This document shows, one piece after another, positions 36,264 through 50,558 of a DNA stretch of 64,000 nucleotides. A program made the translations under genes and the position numbers. Within the stretch, counting starts at the first letter, position 1. Each line of letters begins with the position of its first letter. The notes under the pieces were generated by a model. It was not told where the DNA came from, made no database searches, and saw only the letters and a program-made list of their open reading frames with translations. This stretch comes from Tetrahymena thermophila SB210 (Eukaryota > Ciliophora > Oligohymenophorea > Hymenostomatida > Tetrahymenidae), in assembly GCF_000189635.1 (NCBI RefSeq), contig NW_002476353.1, forward strand, positions 806,001-870,000, in the 5' to 3' direction.

Positions 36264-37241
36264 TCAAATTTTTGTGATATCAACTAATTTATTGTATAAT
36301 TTATCAACTTCCTTTTAATCATGAGAAGTGCAAGCTATTGATAAATGTTTTGGTACTGATTTTCTATCAAAATAAAATCCACCACTTTCTAATCTAGATG
36401 CGGGCATGCATTATAACCAGAATATGGTATCTGAACCTTCTTCGCATTTTCTTAAATCATCCTTAAATCTTTTATAAAAGTCTGGCATAGCTTGAGGTAA
36501 AACAGGAGTGTCTACCCATCCTGGATGCATTGAATAGAATTAAATACCTTTGGATTGGGTATATAATTTAGTCCATTTTTCACACAAAACTACTTACTGT
36601 CTTTTGTTTTTAGCATATTAAGCTTATCCATCGAATTTCTTTTCTTTTGACATATTTAAATCGTCTGCTTCAAGCTTTTATGTGTACATACCTCCACTGC
36701 TAACTAGAATAATCTTAGGATTTCTTTAGGTTTGCTTGTAGGTTTTTTCAAGTAAAGGAACGAATAGCTCATTCATCAAAAATACACCTGCAACATTAGT
36801 AGCAAAGTTGTACTCAAGACCATCCTTTGTAGTTTAACGTTCATGAATCATAGTACCTGCATTTTAAACTAGCCCATCAAGTGTTACACCTAATTAATTA
36901 TATTCATCTACAAACTTTCTGATAGAAGAAAAGTCACTCATATCGCATAAATGGAGTTGGACATTTTTGTTGTTTGAAATTTCTTTTTAAAGGTTTTACA
37001 AAGCTTCTTCTCCTCTTTACTTGTTACGGCATACCAAGTGAATAAAAGCTCCCTTTTGTGCTAATTATAAAGCTGCTGAATACCCTATACCGCTATTAGC
37101 GCCTGTAATGATTATGTGTTAACCTGATAAATCAACTTGTGTGTCTTTTTCATTAAAGTTTACTTTATTTTTTGCAAAACCTTTATTTGTGAATTCTGAT
37201 TTGCCTTTAATAATGAATTGAATTGCTCTAATTGCGTACAT
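36264..37241 (-). CDS. DHRS12: Short-chain dehydrogenase/reductase, DHRS12 (SDR40C) type
   Basis: A single exon of 325 residues. It has the cofactor motif ITGANSGIG, LCDMSDFSS for the adenine ring, the NAG segment (VQNAGTM), the catalytic Ser region ILVSSGGMY, and the catalytic YAKNK. The distinctive strings YAKNKRQQVVLCEKW and MHPGWVDTP...AMPDF closely follow animal DHRS12, which separates it from retinol dehydrogenases. The natural substrate of DHRS12 is unsettled. The N-terminal 30 residues contain a hydrophobic stretch (AIRAIQFII) that might anchor it to a membrane. There are no introns. COQ5 lies upstream on the same strand, about 0.9 kb away, too far to suggest a shared transcript. Confidence 0.93.
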
Positions 37242-38133
37242 TATTTATTTTCTTGTTAATTGTTTGTTTTTTTGTTTTTATATTAAAATTTTTTCTTTAA
37301 TAATTTAATTTATTAAAATATTCTTAAATTAATTCTTTATTGACCAATAGAATTTAATGACCAATTTAACTCGTTAATTAATTGTCAATTTTTTTTTTTA
37401 AAAGCAACTCTATTAAATTTTGTAAATTAGTATATTCTAGATTATTTAATTTACTCAACACTTTATCTTTAACATTTAACATATTAATTAGAGTAAACGA
37501 ATCTCATGTAGAAACTTCTATTTTACAAGAATTTAATTAAATCTATGATATTAGCCAAAAATTTTCACTTATTTTACTAAAAAATATAGAAAATTCAGAA
37601 TTACACTTTTTACATTAAATATTCGACTGAAATTGAAAATATAAAAAGCAATTAAAGAAATTCAAATGTAATGTAATGAATGAATGAATGAACAAGAAGA
37701 AATAAAATAAATTTTTATTTTTCAATCTTTAAATAGTATCCAAAAAAACTAATTTTACTACCAATACAAAATCAAAGAAAGAAATAACGCTTTAAATTAT
37801 TAATCTCAAATATTATTTTACAAAAAATTAAGCATTTAAGTAAAATGTAAGCTAATAAATTAAGTATTCTTTGGTTATGATATAATTTTAACAATTTGAA
37901 ACCAATTAAAGTTGAAAAAAAATTTGAGAATTTTTAAATAAGAAATTGTAATCTAATTAAAGAAGTAAATCAAATGAATTTAATTTATTGTCGGCTGTAA
38001 AATATCAATAAATTCTATTAAAGCAGAAAATTAATGATTTAAAAATAATCTGATAAATACATACATTTTACAATCATATAAAGAATTTATACTTGATGCT
38101 AAATATTATTTATTATTTAATTAAGAATTTTTC
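37242..38133. other. Intergenic, no gene seen
   Basis: About 890 bases between DHRS12 and COQ5. A short TGAA repeat lies near 37674-37692. The rest is AT-rich and featureless. Confidence 0.6.
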
Positions 38134-39435
<1,302 letters not shown>

Positions 39436-39777
39436 CTTGCTCCCTTTAAAACAACCTAGTTTAATTTTATAATATTTCTGGAAATCATTTATAACTCTTT
39501 TTATTTAACTAAAAACTTGAAATTAATTGTGTTAATATATGAAAATAATATCTAAAAATTAATTGATAAAACTACTAATAAAAATTTTATTAATTCATAA
39601 ACATTCATTAAAAGCTATATTTTTACAAAAAGAAATTTCTAAATTTATCCATTAGGAAACATATCTTGATTATTCACAATAAAATTATTTTTCTTATAAA
39701 ATATCTGAATTTTTTTATATAAAATATACAACATTTAAAATATATCAACAATTTTTATTTATCATTTACAATTTTTC
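39436..39777. other. Short intergenic gap
   Basis: About 340 AT-rich bases between the start of COQ5 and the end of the next minus-strand gene. They must hold the COQ5 promoter. No element is recognisable. Confidence 0.6.
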
Positions 39778-42700
39778 TCAAACATTTTGTGCTTCCAATT
39801 TGTTTTCTAATTTAGTATTCTAATTGTGCTTATCATTTTAATGGTTATGATCATAATGTTCTTAATGGTTATGATTATTATGCTCTTAATGGTCCTAATC
39901 ATTTTATTTTTAATGGTTATTATTATCATTATGGCTTAAGTGGGTAGGATCAATAGGATTTTATGGATGATGGTTATCTTGTTCTTTGTTGATCTATTTC
40001 TTTTATTTTTCATCTGGTTTATCGATTTTTTCATGCATTTTTAAGTTTTCTGCAATATTTTGAGGCTCAATAAATTCATTTTTAGATTCATCTCTATTTA
40101 AAATTTCGTGATTATGCTCACTTTTTTGATTTTATTAATTAACTTAAGTCTTTTATTAGACTAACTCTTCTTAATGTTTATCTTTAATTTCTTTTTAATT
40201 AGGTTCATTATTTTAACCTTCATTATTTCTTTATGATAATGAAGAGGGTACATGCTAATCATTTTAAGAACTAGGCTATTACTTATTTCTTGAAATATCA
40301 GAATCATGGTGTACAGTTTAATCTATTTGAGGACTGCTAGATTTTTAACTTGCTTGATTTTCCTTTTTATGCTCATTTTGGTTATTCTTTTTATCTATTA
40401 TTTCACTTTCTTTATGTGAATTTGAGTTTCTACTTATCGATTCTTAGGCCTTTTAAATATCCTTAGAATGACCTTATATTTGTTAGGTTTAATATTAGGA
40501 GTTTCTTGATGGGTGTTATGATGAATGATTTTAAGGTGATTTTAATAATAAGTCTTAGCCATGTGAATCTAATTTATCTTTTTTATCATCATTCTAAACG
40601 TTCATATTACTTAAAGTAAATTCATTATCTTCTTCGTCATTCTAAACACTATTTTACTGATTTGCATCTAATTTGAATTATTACTAACTAATAGCTTCAG
40701 AATTATGTTATTTTTAATTAATTTGTTCGTTTTTTTCATGATGATCTGCTTAGTTAACAATTTAAATTGGATTGATATGGTCAACCTATTAATCTCTTTT
40801 ATCTTCAGATTTAAAGTATGGAGATTCATAAGAATTGTTTTATTTTTAATTGGCATGATCTTAGTTAGATTCAATATGATTGTGATGATTATCTTGATTC
40901 TCTTTTTATTGAATATGCTAAATATTTAATTGAGAATTATTTTATGAAAATTATTAATTGTTTTCCTATTGATGATTTTCATCTCTAATAAATTTTGTAG
41001 AATTGTTATTCTTTTTCTTTTTCATTTCTTATTGCTTTTGATTTAGCTCAAATTCTGTTCTTACTTGATCATCTTCTGTGTAAAAAGCTTTAATATTTTC
41101 TTCAATTTGATTATCATCTCTTTCTACATTAAACCCAATCATAGTTAATATAGATCCTGTTGGATTTTCATTATCCCCATATTACTTTTATAGAGAGCCG
41201 TATAAGCAAATAGGAACTTCATTCTCAGATATTTCTAAATTGAAACTCTACAGATTTTCATAATTATTTTGTTGTTGCAATCCAAGCAATTTTCTATAGC
41301 CCTTTGCTGAAACAAATATTAAGTTAACAATTTAGCTAGTTTCTGTATTCAAAGTTCCTTATACATATTTAATATAGTCACCATCTTATTTATCATCAGC
41401 ATTAAACTCCTCAGTAATATATTGCTCATCATCTAAAATAATATTTGAATTTTGATCTTTAATGATATGCATCTCTCCTTCAACTATCTACGAAGTCTTT
41501 TGTAAACGATAGAAGCATTAAATACCTATAATGCCCTTTTCATCATGTGCTACCTTTACTAAGACAATTTTGTGATGATAGTTTTATTTTAAAGTTATTC
41601 TATCAGTGAATTTATAGCTGTCACCAACTTCAGCTCCTATTTAAACATCTCTAAGAGTCAAAGGAATCAAAACCTGCTATTAAGGTGAAATACCCTTATG
41701 ATGAGAAATTATATCATCCATGTTTAAATTTTATTCTGATAATAACACATTATTTTAAACAGGCATATTCTTTTCATCATTTTAAAATCTAGTTGGTGAA
41801 TAAGAGTTAAATTCTTCTACAGATTAATTGATATCAGATTTTTTTGATAGTTGCTAGTCTGATTATCTTGGTTGTTATTGTAATTACTTTTGATTTGTTT
41901 GTTTTTTAATATTATGATTTGGTATTTCTTGTAAAGAATGCTATTGCTGTTTAGGTTAAGTAGGGGTTGTCTTTTTTTATTATGGATAACGATTATTATT
42001 ACTATTAATATTGGGTTCATAACTTGAATATTGAGGCTAAGGATTATTGATATGATTTATTGGATTGAGTTGAATTTATTTTTTTGCACTCTTTTTGACA
42101 GGTGAAGAATTCTATAAAATAAAATAAATTAATTAAAACTGAAAATCTATTATAAAAATAAAAATGATTACATTAGATGTTGAAAAAGGCAAATTTGTAG
42201 AGGGATTTGAAATTAAATTTCTGCTAGTTTGAGAATCTGGTTAGGTAACAATTTGTTTCTGAAGAGGACTTTTAGATTTATTTTTGAGATTGCTGTTTTA
42301 GGGTAGTAGCTTTTTCTTGGGAATTTATCTCTCTTCTTTCATTGGTGTTGCATATTAAATAGAATTGTTAGTTTAATCTGCCCCTGGGATATAATTATTA
42401 TCATATCCATCATTTTCATCAATCGAAATATTATTATCTACCATCTATGGTTAATTATAGTTTTATTGCTCATTTAAATTTTACTTCTAGCGTTTAAGCT
42501 AGTTTATTTGAGATTAAAGATTATTACTTTATCTATCCCTATTTAAAAGCTGCTATTTAAGAGCTAAAATTTCTTAATTTTTTTGACCAAGAATATTCTT
42601 TAACTCGTTAATCTCGTTGTTCAGCTTTTTTTCATTTGATATTTTAGACTTTTTATAAACTCTGGCTTTTTATAAAATTTCTTAAAAATTTTATTCATTA

Positions 42701-44396
42701 AATTCTAAATTAGAAAATTCAGGGTCATTTGCCAAACCTGCAGCACCGATTTAGTCAACCACTGAATTATTTTAAACTAATTTGCTCTTGTCTAGGGGTT
42801 TTAAACTTTCAGATCTTCTAGGATTATTTGCAAGGCTGCCAGATTTTCTGTCTCTTGATACTAACTAAATTTAAGAAGGTTTTGATTATCTCTCAAATGC
42901 ATTTTCTTACTCATTGAAAATAAAGTTAGGCTTAATATTATTCTTTTCACAAAGCTTTTTGTATTCTTTTTCCATGCTTAAGAACTCTTTGTACTACTTA
43001 TTGAATTTATCTTCCTATTCTGACAATTTATCTTACAGCTCTTTTATTTTTTATTTTAAAACATATTTTTCATTGAAATCTTCTTTTCTAATTTGAATAT
43101 CTTTTTTATCAGATTCTTGTGATGCAGCTATTTTTTATAGCTTTTTTGTAAGCTCTAGCTCCCTTTTGATCAATTTTATTTCTTAATCTTTGCTTTTAAG
43201 ATCGTTTTCAAGCTTCATAACCTTTTCATAATGACCTCCCTCATAAACTTGGCTTTGTAATTTCTTATTATCCCTATTTAAAATTTAATTTTAATTTTTT
43301 CTAGAGAAACAAATAAATTTAATGAATGAATGATAGATACCTCTGTATTGCATCAATCAACTTATAAGCATTATTTAATTCTTATTTAAGAACAGGATCT
43401 GAAGTTTAATTATTTAATCTATTTTTTGAACTTGCTATGTTCTTTTAATTCTTTTCAATTACTATGCTGAGTTTATCGCTTAAGGATTTTAGTTCTTCCC
43501 TCAATTTATCGTTTTACAGTCTTAGCTTAACTAATTCCTAGTTTTGCTCATTTTTTTCGATTTAATTATTGCTTTTAGTAATTTCACTAGCATCATTCAT
43601 TGAATAAAGCTACTTCTCAGTACTATCTTCACTATTCAAGTTTTTTTAAGCACTTAATCTTTAAATACTAAGTCTTTTCTTGGGAGTGACTAGGCTACTT
43701 TAACCTTCTTTTATGTTTTTTTTCCCACTTATAACAGCTTTACCATTATTATTGTTATGATTATTTTATTTTATTATAAATTCTCTTTCTTACTAGCTTA
43801 ATACATGCCCACTTAAATGCATTTAATTGTCTTATTCTACTTTTTTTTCAGCTGATTCATGATCATTGTCATTGTTAGAAGGAGGTGATGTTTACTCTTT
43901 ATATTAGATAAAATATTTAAAAATTTAGTATTATTCTTCTTCTTTTTTACATTTTAATTACCTTTTTCTTTATGAATTTATTCGCTGTTCTAGTTTTAAG
44001 ATCTTTCAGTCAAAGGTTGATTATTTAAATGCTATTCCTTTTCATCAAAATATTAGATGCTATTTTACTTTAAATAATCTTCTTATTCTTCCTATTCAGC
44101 TCCACTAATTACGGAAATAGATTAAACTCCTTTATTTTCATGATGGGCAGATCCGTCTTAAATTATTTTATTGCTGCTTTATTCATCATTTTGGTGTTAG
44201 ACATTTTATCTATTCAATCAAATTAATATTTTTTCTTACATAAAACATAAAAAGAAGAAAATATTTACTCTTTTATCTAGTCATGGTGAGTTTATCCTTG
44301 AATATTTTAACTATTTTAAGGATCCTAAATGTGAGCATGATCATGTTCATTATTCTAAACATTATGAGTTTCATGCTAAATATTAGCTTACGACAT
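39778..44396 (-). CDS. Large Asn/Gln/His-rich coiled-coil protein, unrecognised
   Basis: Five exons (44396-44269, 44209-43962, 43896-43341, 43273-42172, 42111-39778) give 1455 residues, and all phases agree. The N-terminus is His/Gln/Asn-rich (THNVQNNEHDHAHIQ). Residues of about 200-620 form long charged coiled coils (ELVRLRLQNDKLREELKSL, EIKLIKRELELTKKL). A folded-looking segment at about 770-920 reads as alternating strands: LTLRDVQIGAEVGDSYKFTD, IVLVKVAHDEKGIIGIQCFY, YVQGTLNTETSQIVNLIFVS. It recalls jacalin-like beta-prism modules (F.D...I..I.V...GI..IQ..Y), but only weakly. The last 450 residues are low-complexity, ending in His/Asn/Asp runs (DHQEHNNHNHQEHYDHNHQ) that could bind metal ions. 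A cytoskeletal or ciliary role is conceivable. None is shown. Confidence 0.82.
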
Positions 44397-44749
44397 ATCT
44401 TTCAGGATATTTTCTGCCTTTCAATAATTTATTAGATCTAGTATAAAGAGTTTAGGTATAGTAAAAATGAAAAATTTAATTAAATGAATAACAAACAATT
44501 AATTATCTTTTTATAAATTTATTGTTTGCTAATATTGAAGAGTTTTCTTATGCAGTTATAAATAAAAAATCAATTAATATAAGATGAGGTTATAATTTAA
44601 TTTTTGGATTATTATAATTGCAAAACAGATATTCATGCAAATTAATTATTGATTTTTATCCACTCATTGACAAAAATAATAAATTTATTAAATTTTTAAT
44701 TTAATCTTACTTATTTTTAAAATTGAATAGCTATTAAATAGTTTGTTTT

Positions 44750-45600
44750 TCTGCAAAATAATATTCTATATAAATTAAATTCATACAAAAATAATTAAAT
44801 ATTGTTTGTTAATAAGCAAAAATAATTATCATGTTAAATATAAAAACAATAAAATTTTATTAAAATAATTGTCATCAATATTAATATTAATGAAAAATAT
44901 CTTTCAATAAAATCGTTTTTTTAAATGAAGTCAATTGCATAAATGTATTTAAAAAGAGCTTTTTTGAAAGCAAATATAAATTTTCATGCCAATTATTTAT
45001 AAAAAAAGTAAAACTTTACAGAAATAATTGTTTAGAATATTAATGGAAGATATCTAATAATCAAATATTTCTTAAATATAAATTGAATTTGCATAAAAAT
45101 AATTAAATTTATTTTTTTCTATTGAAAAAATTAAATTATGTGTCAACTATTTAAGAGAAAACAAAAATGATAATATCGTTTTATTAAAATAATTCTATAG
45201 ATTGCTAATCAAAATAACTAACAATAAAATATTTCTTAACATGAATTTGAATGCATACAAATAATTAAACGCTGTTATTTTTGAAAAGAACTATTAAATT
45301 ATGTGTCAACAATTTAATAGATAACAAAAAAATAAAGATATACTAAAATAATTTTCTAAATTATTAATGGGAAATATCATACAGTCAGATATTTCTTCAT
45401 ATAAATTTGATCATAAAATGTTGTTTTTTTGAGAGATATAATTGAATAATCTTTTCAACTATTTAACAGATAAAAAATAAAAAATAACATTTTATTAAAA
45501 TAATATAGATTATTTGGATGAAATATATCCTTTAGTAAAATATATCTTTCTATTTAAATTTATTATGGTATTTAAATTGATTATATCGAAATAGTCGAAT
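44750..45600. repeat. Tandem array of about 163-bp units
   Basis: The phrase ATATTTCTTNAATATAAATT, followed by TTTGCATA..AATAATTAAA, recurs at about 45064, 45228 and 45389. More diverged versions begin near 44760, 44900 and 45545. Within each unit AATTATGTGTCAACTATTTAA and TTTTATTAAAATAATT recur in the same order. This gives five to six units with a period near 163 bp (164 and 161 between the best-matched units). The array is non-coding and AT-rich. Confidence 0.7.
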
Positions 45601-45679
45601 CCTTTAAAGTATAACTTATTTACAAACAAAATAAAACAAAGTATATATACTATAATTAAATTTATTTTAGAGATTAAGA

Positions 45680-45709
45680 ATTTATTTGTTTATTTATTTA
45701 TTTATTTAC

Positions 45710-45744
<35 letters not shown>

Positions 45745-45746
45745 TT
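45680..45746. repeat. TTTA microsatellite
   Basis: About 15 near-perfect TTTA units with two single-base interruptions. It starts 8 bases past the stop codon of the minus-strand gene at 45754-48406, so it lies in that gene's 3' untranslated region as TAAA repeats. Confidence 0.9.
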
Positions 45747-45753
45747 CACTCTT

Positions 45754-48406
45754 TCAAACTTCTATTTCTTCTTCTTTTAATACAAAATTTTATTTACCTG
45801 TATGGCTTTTCTTATTTTTTTCATCTTCATTATCAGAAAATTGTTATAAATAGGAGTTATTGTTATTTTGAGAATTTGAATCCTCTTTTTCAAAATTGTC
45901 TTAGTCATATTCTTCTTGTAAATTGATTTTACTTTTATGCTAATTGGAGTTACTGCCTCTTTTTGAGCCTTTTGAATTATTTTATTGAGTATTATTGATT
46001 GTATTAAAGCTATTATAAGATTAGTTAGAGATCTGCTTCTATTGAACTCCATTCACTTTATTTCCTTGATTAAAGCTAGTATTTTAGCTATTAAAAGATG
46101 AAATTCCTTTTTGTTTAGGATTCATCTAATATTTTAGTTGTTAAAGTTTTTACTACTTTTCAGTTTAACCATTTTAATTTGAATTTATTAACTAAACCAA
46201 AGATTCTTCACTATTTTTTTTCCTTTCTGTTGGATTTGTTTAGTTATCATAAGCTATACTGGCTTCTTAAGATCCATAATCTTTTTTTATTATATCTAAA
46301 TCCATTAAATACTACTTAACACTACTTTTAACACTAATTTCAATGTCTATCCACCCCTTTTTACGCATATCCTTCACCATATAATTTGGAAGTTTATGCA
46401 TTTACTTAAAGTTTCTGAGATCATAATGAATCTATAAGTTAATTAAATATAATGTTTCAAATTAAAATATATTTCAAGGATTTAAATATTACTTGGTGAA
46501 CTCCAGATTGAAGATAGTAAGGTGTTAAATCTAGCTCAAAGTCTCCTAAAAAATGCTCGCCGTTATCCAAGGGAGTCCATTTGTAGAGACCAATATAAAT
46601 GATTCTGTTTTACTTTATTTCTCTAAGATAGAAGAACTCATTTATAACAGATTTAGAGAAATCTGAATATATTTCTGGATTTGTTCTTCTGATTTCATGA
46701 ATACTAGCCTAAATTTCCATAAAATACTTCTCTGTCTCAGATGATACAGGTAGAAAGTTTACAAAGGCTATTTCTTTTACATTAATCACAAGGTGTATAC
46801 GCTGATCCATCAGCTCTTGATTATTTTCATCTAAAGGTACTCCATCAAGTAAGCCTAACATATTTATTTCCTCTTTTTTTTTACTTTTCCCAAATGCTGG
46901 AACTTTTCTTTCTTTAAATTCGTGAAATTTAGATATTTATTTCATCAGTTTCTTTTATTTAGAAAACTCTTTCTTAAGATTAGTTTTAGTAGGTACAACT
47001 GGTGGTAATTTCATCATTCTTTGAACTATTTTATTATTTTCAAAGGCAATTCTTTCTTGCTCCTTTTATCTCTCTATCGATGCACTAACGTGTTTATTTA
47101 GCTGAGCAAGATTTATTGATGAATTAATTCTTCTTCTCTTCCCATCTCTGCTTAATTATTTTATTCTATCAGGATTATCTAGATTACCATTTCTGTACCC
47201 ATCATCTCCTATCATTTAATCATCGTTTATATTGTAATAGTCATTACCCCTAAGTAAGTTAGGGTTATTTTTGAAAAAATTAGGGTCACTTTAATCATTG
47301 TAGTATTTAGGATTATTGTAATCCCTTAAAGGCTCAGGATTATTAGGATCTCCTTAATAATGAGGATTGCTTTATTATTTGCTTAAGTTGTGGTTATTTA
47401 CATCTTTATACAAATTAGGGTTGTTTTGATCCCTTTCATCAATATTTTAATCTTTCAAAGCATTTGGGTGATTTAAATCTCTATACAAATTTGGATTGTT
47501 TTAATCTTTATAATAATTTGGATTACTTTAACCTCTATGCAAGTTTGAATTATTTTAATCATTTTTTGAATAAATATTTTAATTTTCTGGATATTCTGCA
47601 TTTCCCTCTGTTTTTAGAGCTCTTTAAAGGTGGTATTTATTAAAAGTTTATGGGTCATTTTCTTTGTTTTTATTAAAACCATTAGTAGAGTTTGGGTTGT
47701 TATTAGAAGATTAACTGTAAATCGTTCCTCCATAATTTGAATTAGCACCACTAAACTAATGCTAATTAGGGATTTAGTTTTAATTACTTGCAGCATTATA
47801 TCCATGTTTATGGTCTCCTAAATTACTTTGGGATCTGCTACTATTTTTATGAGTGTTATCAGTATTATTGTTAAAGTTGTTAAAATTGCCTCCAAAAAAA
47901 TTAGCAGTTTTAGGATATTTTTCATTCTAATCCTCATTGAATTCACTATTTTTATAATATGTGTTTTAGCTACCAATATTTCTACTTGACTCTGTATTTG
48001 CAGTCATCGTTCTTAGCCTAGTTTTTGAGTTGCTTGGATTAAAATTATTTCCCGTTTTCAAATTTTGGTTTGAAGATAAGTAATAAACGGATTCTCTAAA
48101 GGTCTAATCTTTTATATTTTTCATTATAGAATATTTTCCTTTCTAAATCTATTCTAGCTTAGCTATAAGAGCTTTATTTTCTAATTTTTGCTCTCTTCTT
48201 TATTCTTCTTCCTTAAACAATCTATTTTAAACAACCTTTTTTTATTTATCTTCAAGAAGTCTTTTATCCACTGAGATACTTCTCTTAACTTCCCCCTTGA
48301 GTTTTTAAGACTAAATATTTTGCAGCTTCTAAACGTGCATCTTATACTCTCTTTTTTCATCATTTTCGAGATGGGTCTTTTTTAAAATGTATGTAGGTCC
48401 CCTCAT
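45754..48406 (-). CDS. Asn-rich protein with internal short repeats, CFAP97-like motif and C2-like region
   Basis: Two exons (48406-46493, 46431-45754) give 863 residues. It starts MRGPTYILKKTHLENDEKRE, then a charged coiled coil to about residue 80. Residues of about 100-380 are Asn/Gln-rich and include at least eight imperfect repeats of 11-13 residues built on DQNNPNLYRDL. Next comes INSSINLAQLNKHV with ERQKEQERIAFENNKIVQRM, which resembles the CFAP97/Hemingway motif (helix then 'ER..I..EN..LL.KM'). That family is tied to ciliary axonemes. A strand-rich region follows (IHLVINVKEIAFVNFLPVSS through FLGDFELDLTPYY and KGWIDIEISV), suggestive of a C2 fold. The tail is low-complexity. The CFAP97 and C2 calls are tentative readings by eye. 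Confidence 0.8.
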
Positions 48407-48900
48407 TTTTAGAAATCCAAAATGATGTAAATAATTTCGACTTAATAATTTTTTAATTAAAATTTGCGAATAAATTAATATTTGATAAATATTAAAAACA
48501 AACTAGCAAATAGCAAAGTTTGTTTTCCCTTAATTAATTCATATTTATTAGTTGACTAAATAATTTAAATTACCATGAAATTAAAAGTTAATAAAGTATA
48601 ATGAACAAAATATTCAATTTATAACCATAGCTTATATACCAGTAAATGTATTCAATAATATTTATGCTTTACTTTCTTTACTATCCATTCGTTTAATAAA
48701 TCTTTAGATTCAAAATATTAACTACACAAATAAAATTTGTTTTCTAATAATTTATTTAAATTGACTTGCTGCAAAGATAAAACACTTTTTGAAGGATATG
48801 AATTATATATTTTATAATTCTTAATAAAGATTACAAAATAAATATGAGAAAAATAATAAATAGTTGGTGAATGAATGAATAAATTTATTTTTAATAAAAA
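48407..48900. other. Intergenic, no gene seen
   Basis: About 490 AT-rich bases between two minus-strand genes. No element is recognisable. Confidence 0.6.
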
Positions 48901-50558
48901 TCAAGATTTTATTTTATAATCCTCCTTTGTTAAAAACATAGCTCTCCTTCTAAAATTATTCATAGTAGAGCCCACAGTTCTACTTATACTATTAGTTAAA
49001 GAATACTATGTGTGTTTTTCTAATATTTCCTGATTATGTTGTTCCTAATTTTATTTTTATTTTTTGTTAATTTTAAAAATTAAATAGTAACTATTTTTGT
49101 AAAGATTACTCTTGCTTCTCTTAACATTTATTTATTCAGATTAACTTAAAGCATTTTTTCATCAACACTCATTCTGCTGCTGAGTCTAAAGTATTTACGA
49201 GGAGAATTCTATTCGAAAAATTAAAATTAAGTATACTAAGATAAAGATTAGTATAACAAATTAAAATAATACGGCTTTTGAAGTGCAACTGCAATTATGC
49301 AACTTATCTGTAAAAGTTGAATTCATAATATCTTTATTTTCCCTATTTTAGCTAATTTTTTCTAAATCTACCTGCTTTTTCTTAACCAAGGTCTTCTCGA
49401 GCTATTAATTAGCTTATTACTATATAAAGTAATTTATTAAACTGCTTTATAAATTTATAATTATTTACTTAGTGTTTATTGCTGTTATCCATTGTTTTTG
49501 CAAATTTATTTATATAGTATTCAACCATATTTTAACTCTTAATCTCTGCTTGTTTCTTTATTTTATCAAATTTTTCATTCGATTTCTGCAGTTTTTGTTT
49601 TTTATCTTTCATAATTTGTTCATATCTTTATTCTGCAATTGAAAGCTTTTCTTCTAATTTTTCTCCATCCTTTTCATTTTGGTCTAATTCATACTTCATT
49701 TAATTAAATAATTTATGAGCTACATTTTTCTTGTTGTTAATTTTTATATTTTACATTTTCTTCCTAAACTCTATTCCTCATTCTAATATAAGATATTCTT
49801 TAATCTTGAGGTATTCTAATTGCAAACTGAGCTAACTGCTTCTCCTCCTTTTTTTTAATATACTCTAATTGATTATTTTTCAAATCTTGAATTTGTTTCT
49901 TCTGCAACTGTAGCATGTCTTAAGTTAACTTAGTTATATTTAAATAGTTTTGATTATCAAATTTGTATTTTTAGTTAATAATTTATACTTCTATATATTT
50001 TGCTTTTGTATCACTGGAATGTTAGATAAAGCCTTTTGCCTTTTTTTGTCTTTTTTCAAGCTGAGCGAGTTTATTATTTTAACATTTTTTAATCATCTAA
50101 TCCAATTTTATCATTTTTTCTTCATTTTTTTATGTATTTTCGTCATAAATTTTCTACTAGTTGCTGATACTTCTAATATATTTATAAAAACTACTTTCCA
50201 TGGTATTATATGTTCCTATTGTTTAATTTAATTCAATTAATCATCATTAAGAGCGTATTTATGTAAAACCTGTAATTTTAGTTTATAATTCGCCCCCATA
50301 ATGGCTTGGATACATATCTTTTTTAGGGACTCCTAAGTTTTATTATATGAAAAAAATGGTTTTAAATTAATCTATTTTTAAATTATTTTTAATACTTGAA
50401 GTATAATTTTTAGGTGCACTGTAGTATTCTAATTCATCTGGCTATGTACTAGAATTAGATTTTCTGAATTCTATCAAAGAACTATTTAATCTACTAGCCT
50501 AGGTATACTGCTTAGCTATTGGTGACTGGCAAAAGTTACCATACAATGAGGTATTCAT
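48901..50558 (-). CDS. Unrecognised coiled-coil protein
   Basis: Seven exons: 50558-50396, 50332-50270, 50215-49755, 49693-49469, 49419-49304, 49185-49110 and 49044-48901. They give 415 residues. The start, MNTSLYGNFCQSPIAKQYTQ, and a Ser-rich leader precede a continuous charged helix from about residue 90 to 380. Examples are LAQLEKRQKKAKGFIQ, MLQLQKKQIQDLKNNQLEYI and KLEEKLSIAEQRYEQIMKDK. The basic C-terminus is NNFRRRAMFLTKEDYKIKS. No globular domain is visible. The all-coil build fits a structural, basal-body or axonemal protein, but nothing specific identifies it. The second intron was placed by phase, and the donor at 49303 (GTTGCA) is the least certain. Confidence 0.75.

Larger units (their letters stand above)
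44397..45753. other. Intergenic with tandem array and TTTA microsatellite
   Basis: About 1.36 kb between two minus-strand genes. It consists largely of a roughly 163-bp tandem array and ends in a TTTA microsatellite (both listed separately). No coding frame is present. Confidence 0.6.

Noticed and set aside
40705-40929. Plus-strand standard-code open frame rich in Leu, Ile and Phe
   Set aside because: It is antisense to the low-complexity exon of the minus-strand gene 39778-44396. The Leu/Ile runs are the mirror of Asn/Gln/His codons.
45680-45746. TTTA microsatellite as a possible telomere-like or origin element
   Set aside because: Telomeric repeats in this group are GGGGTT. This is a simple repeat in a 3' untranslated region.
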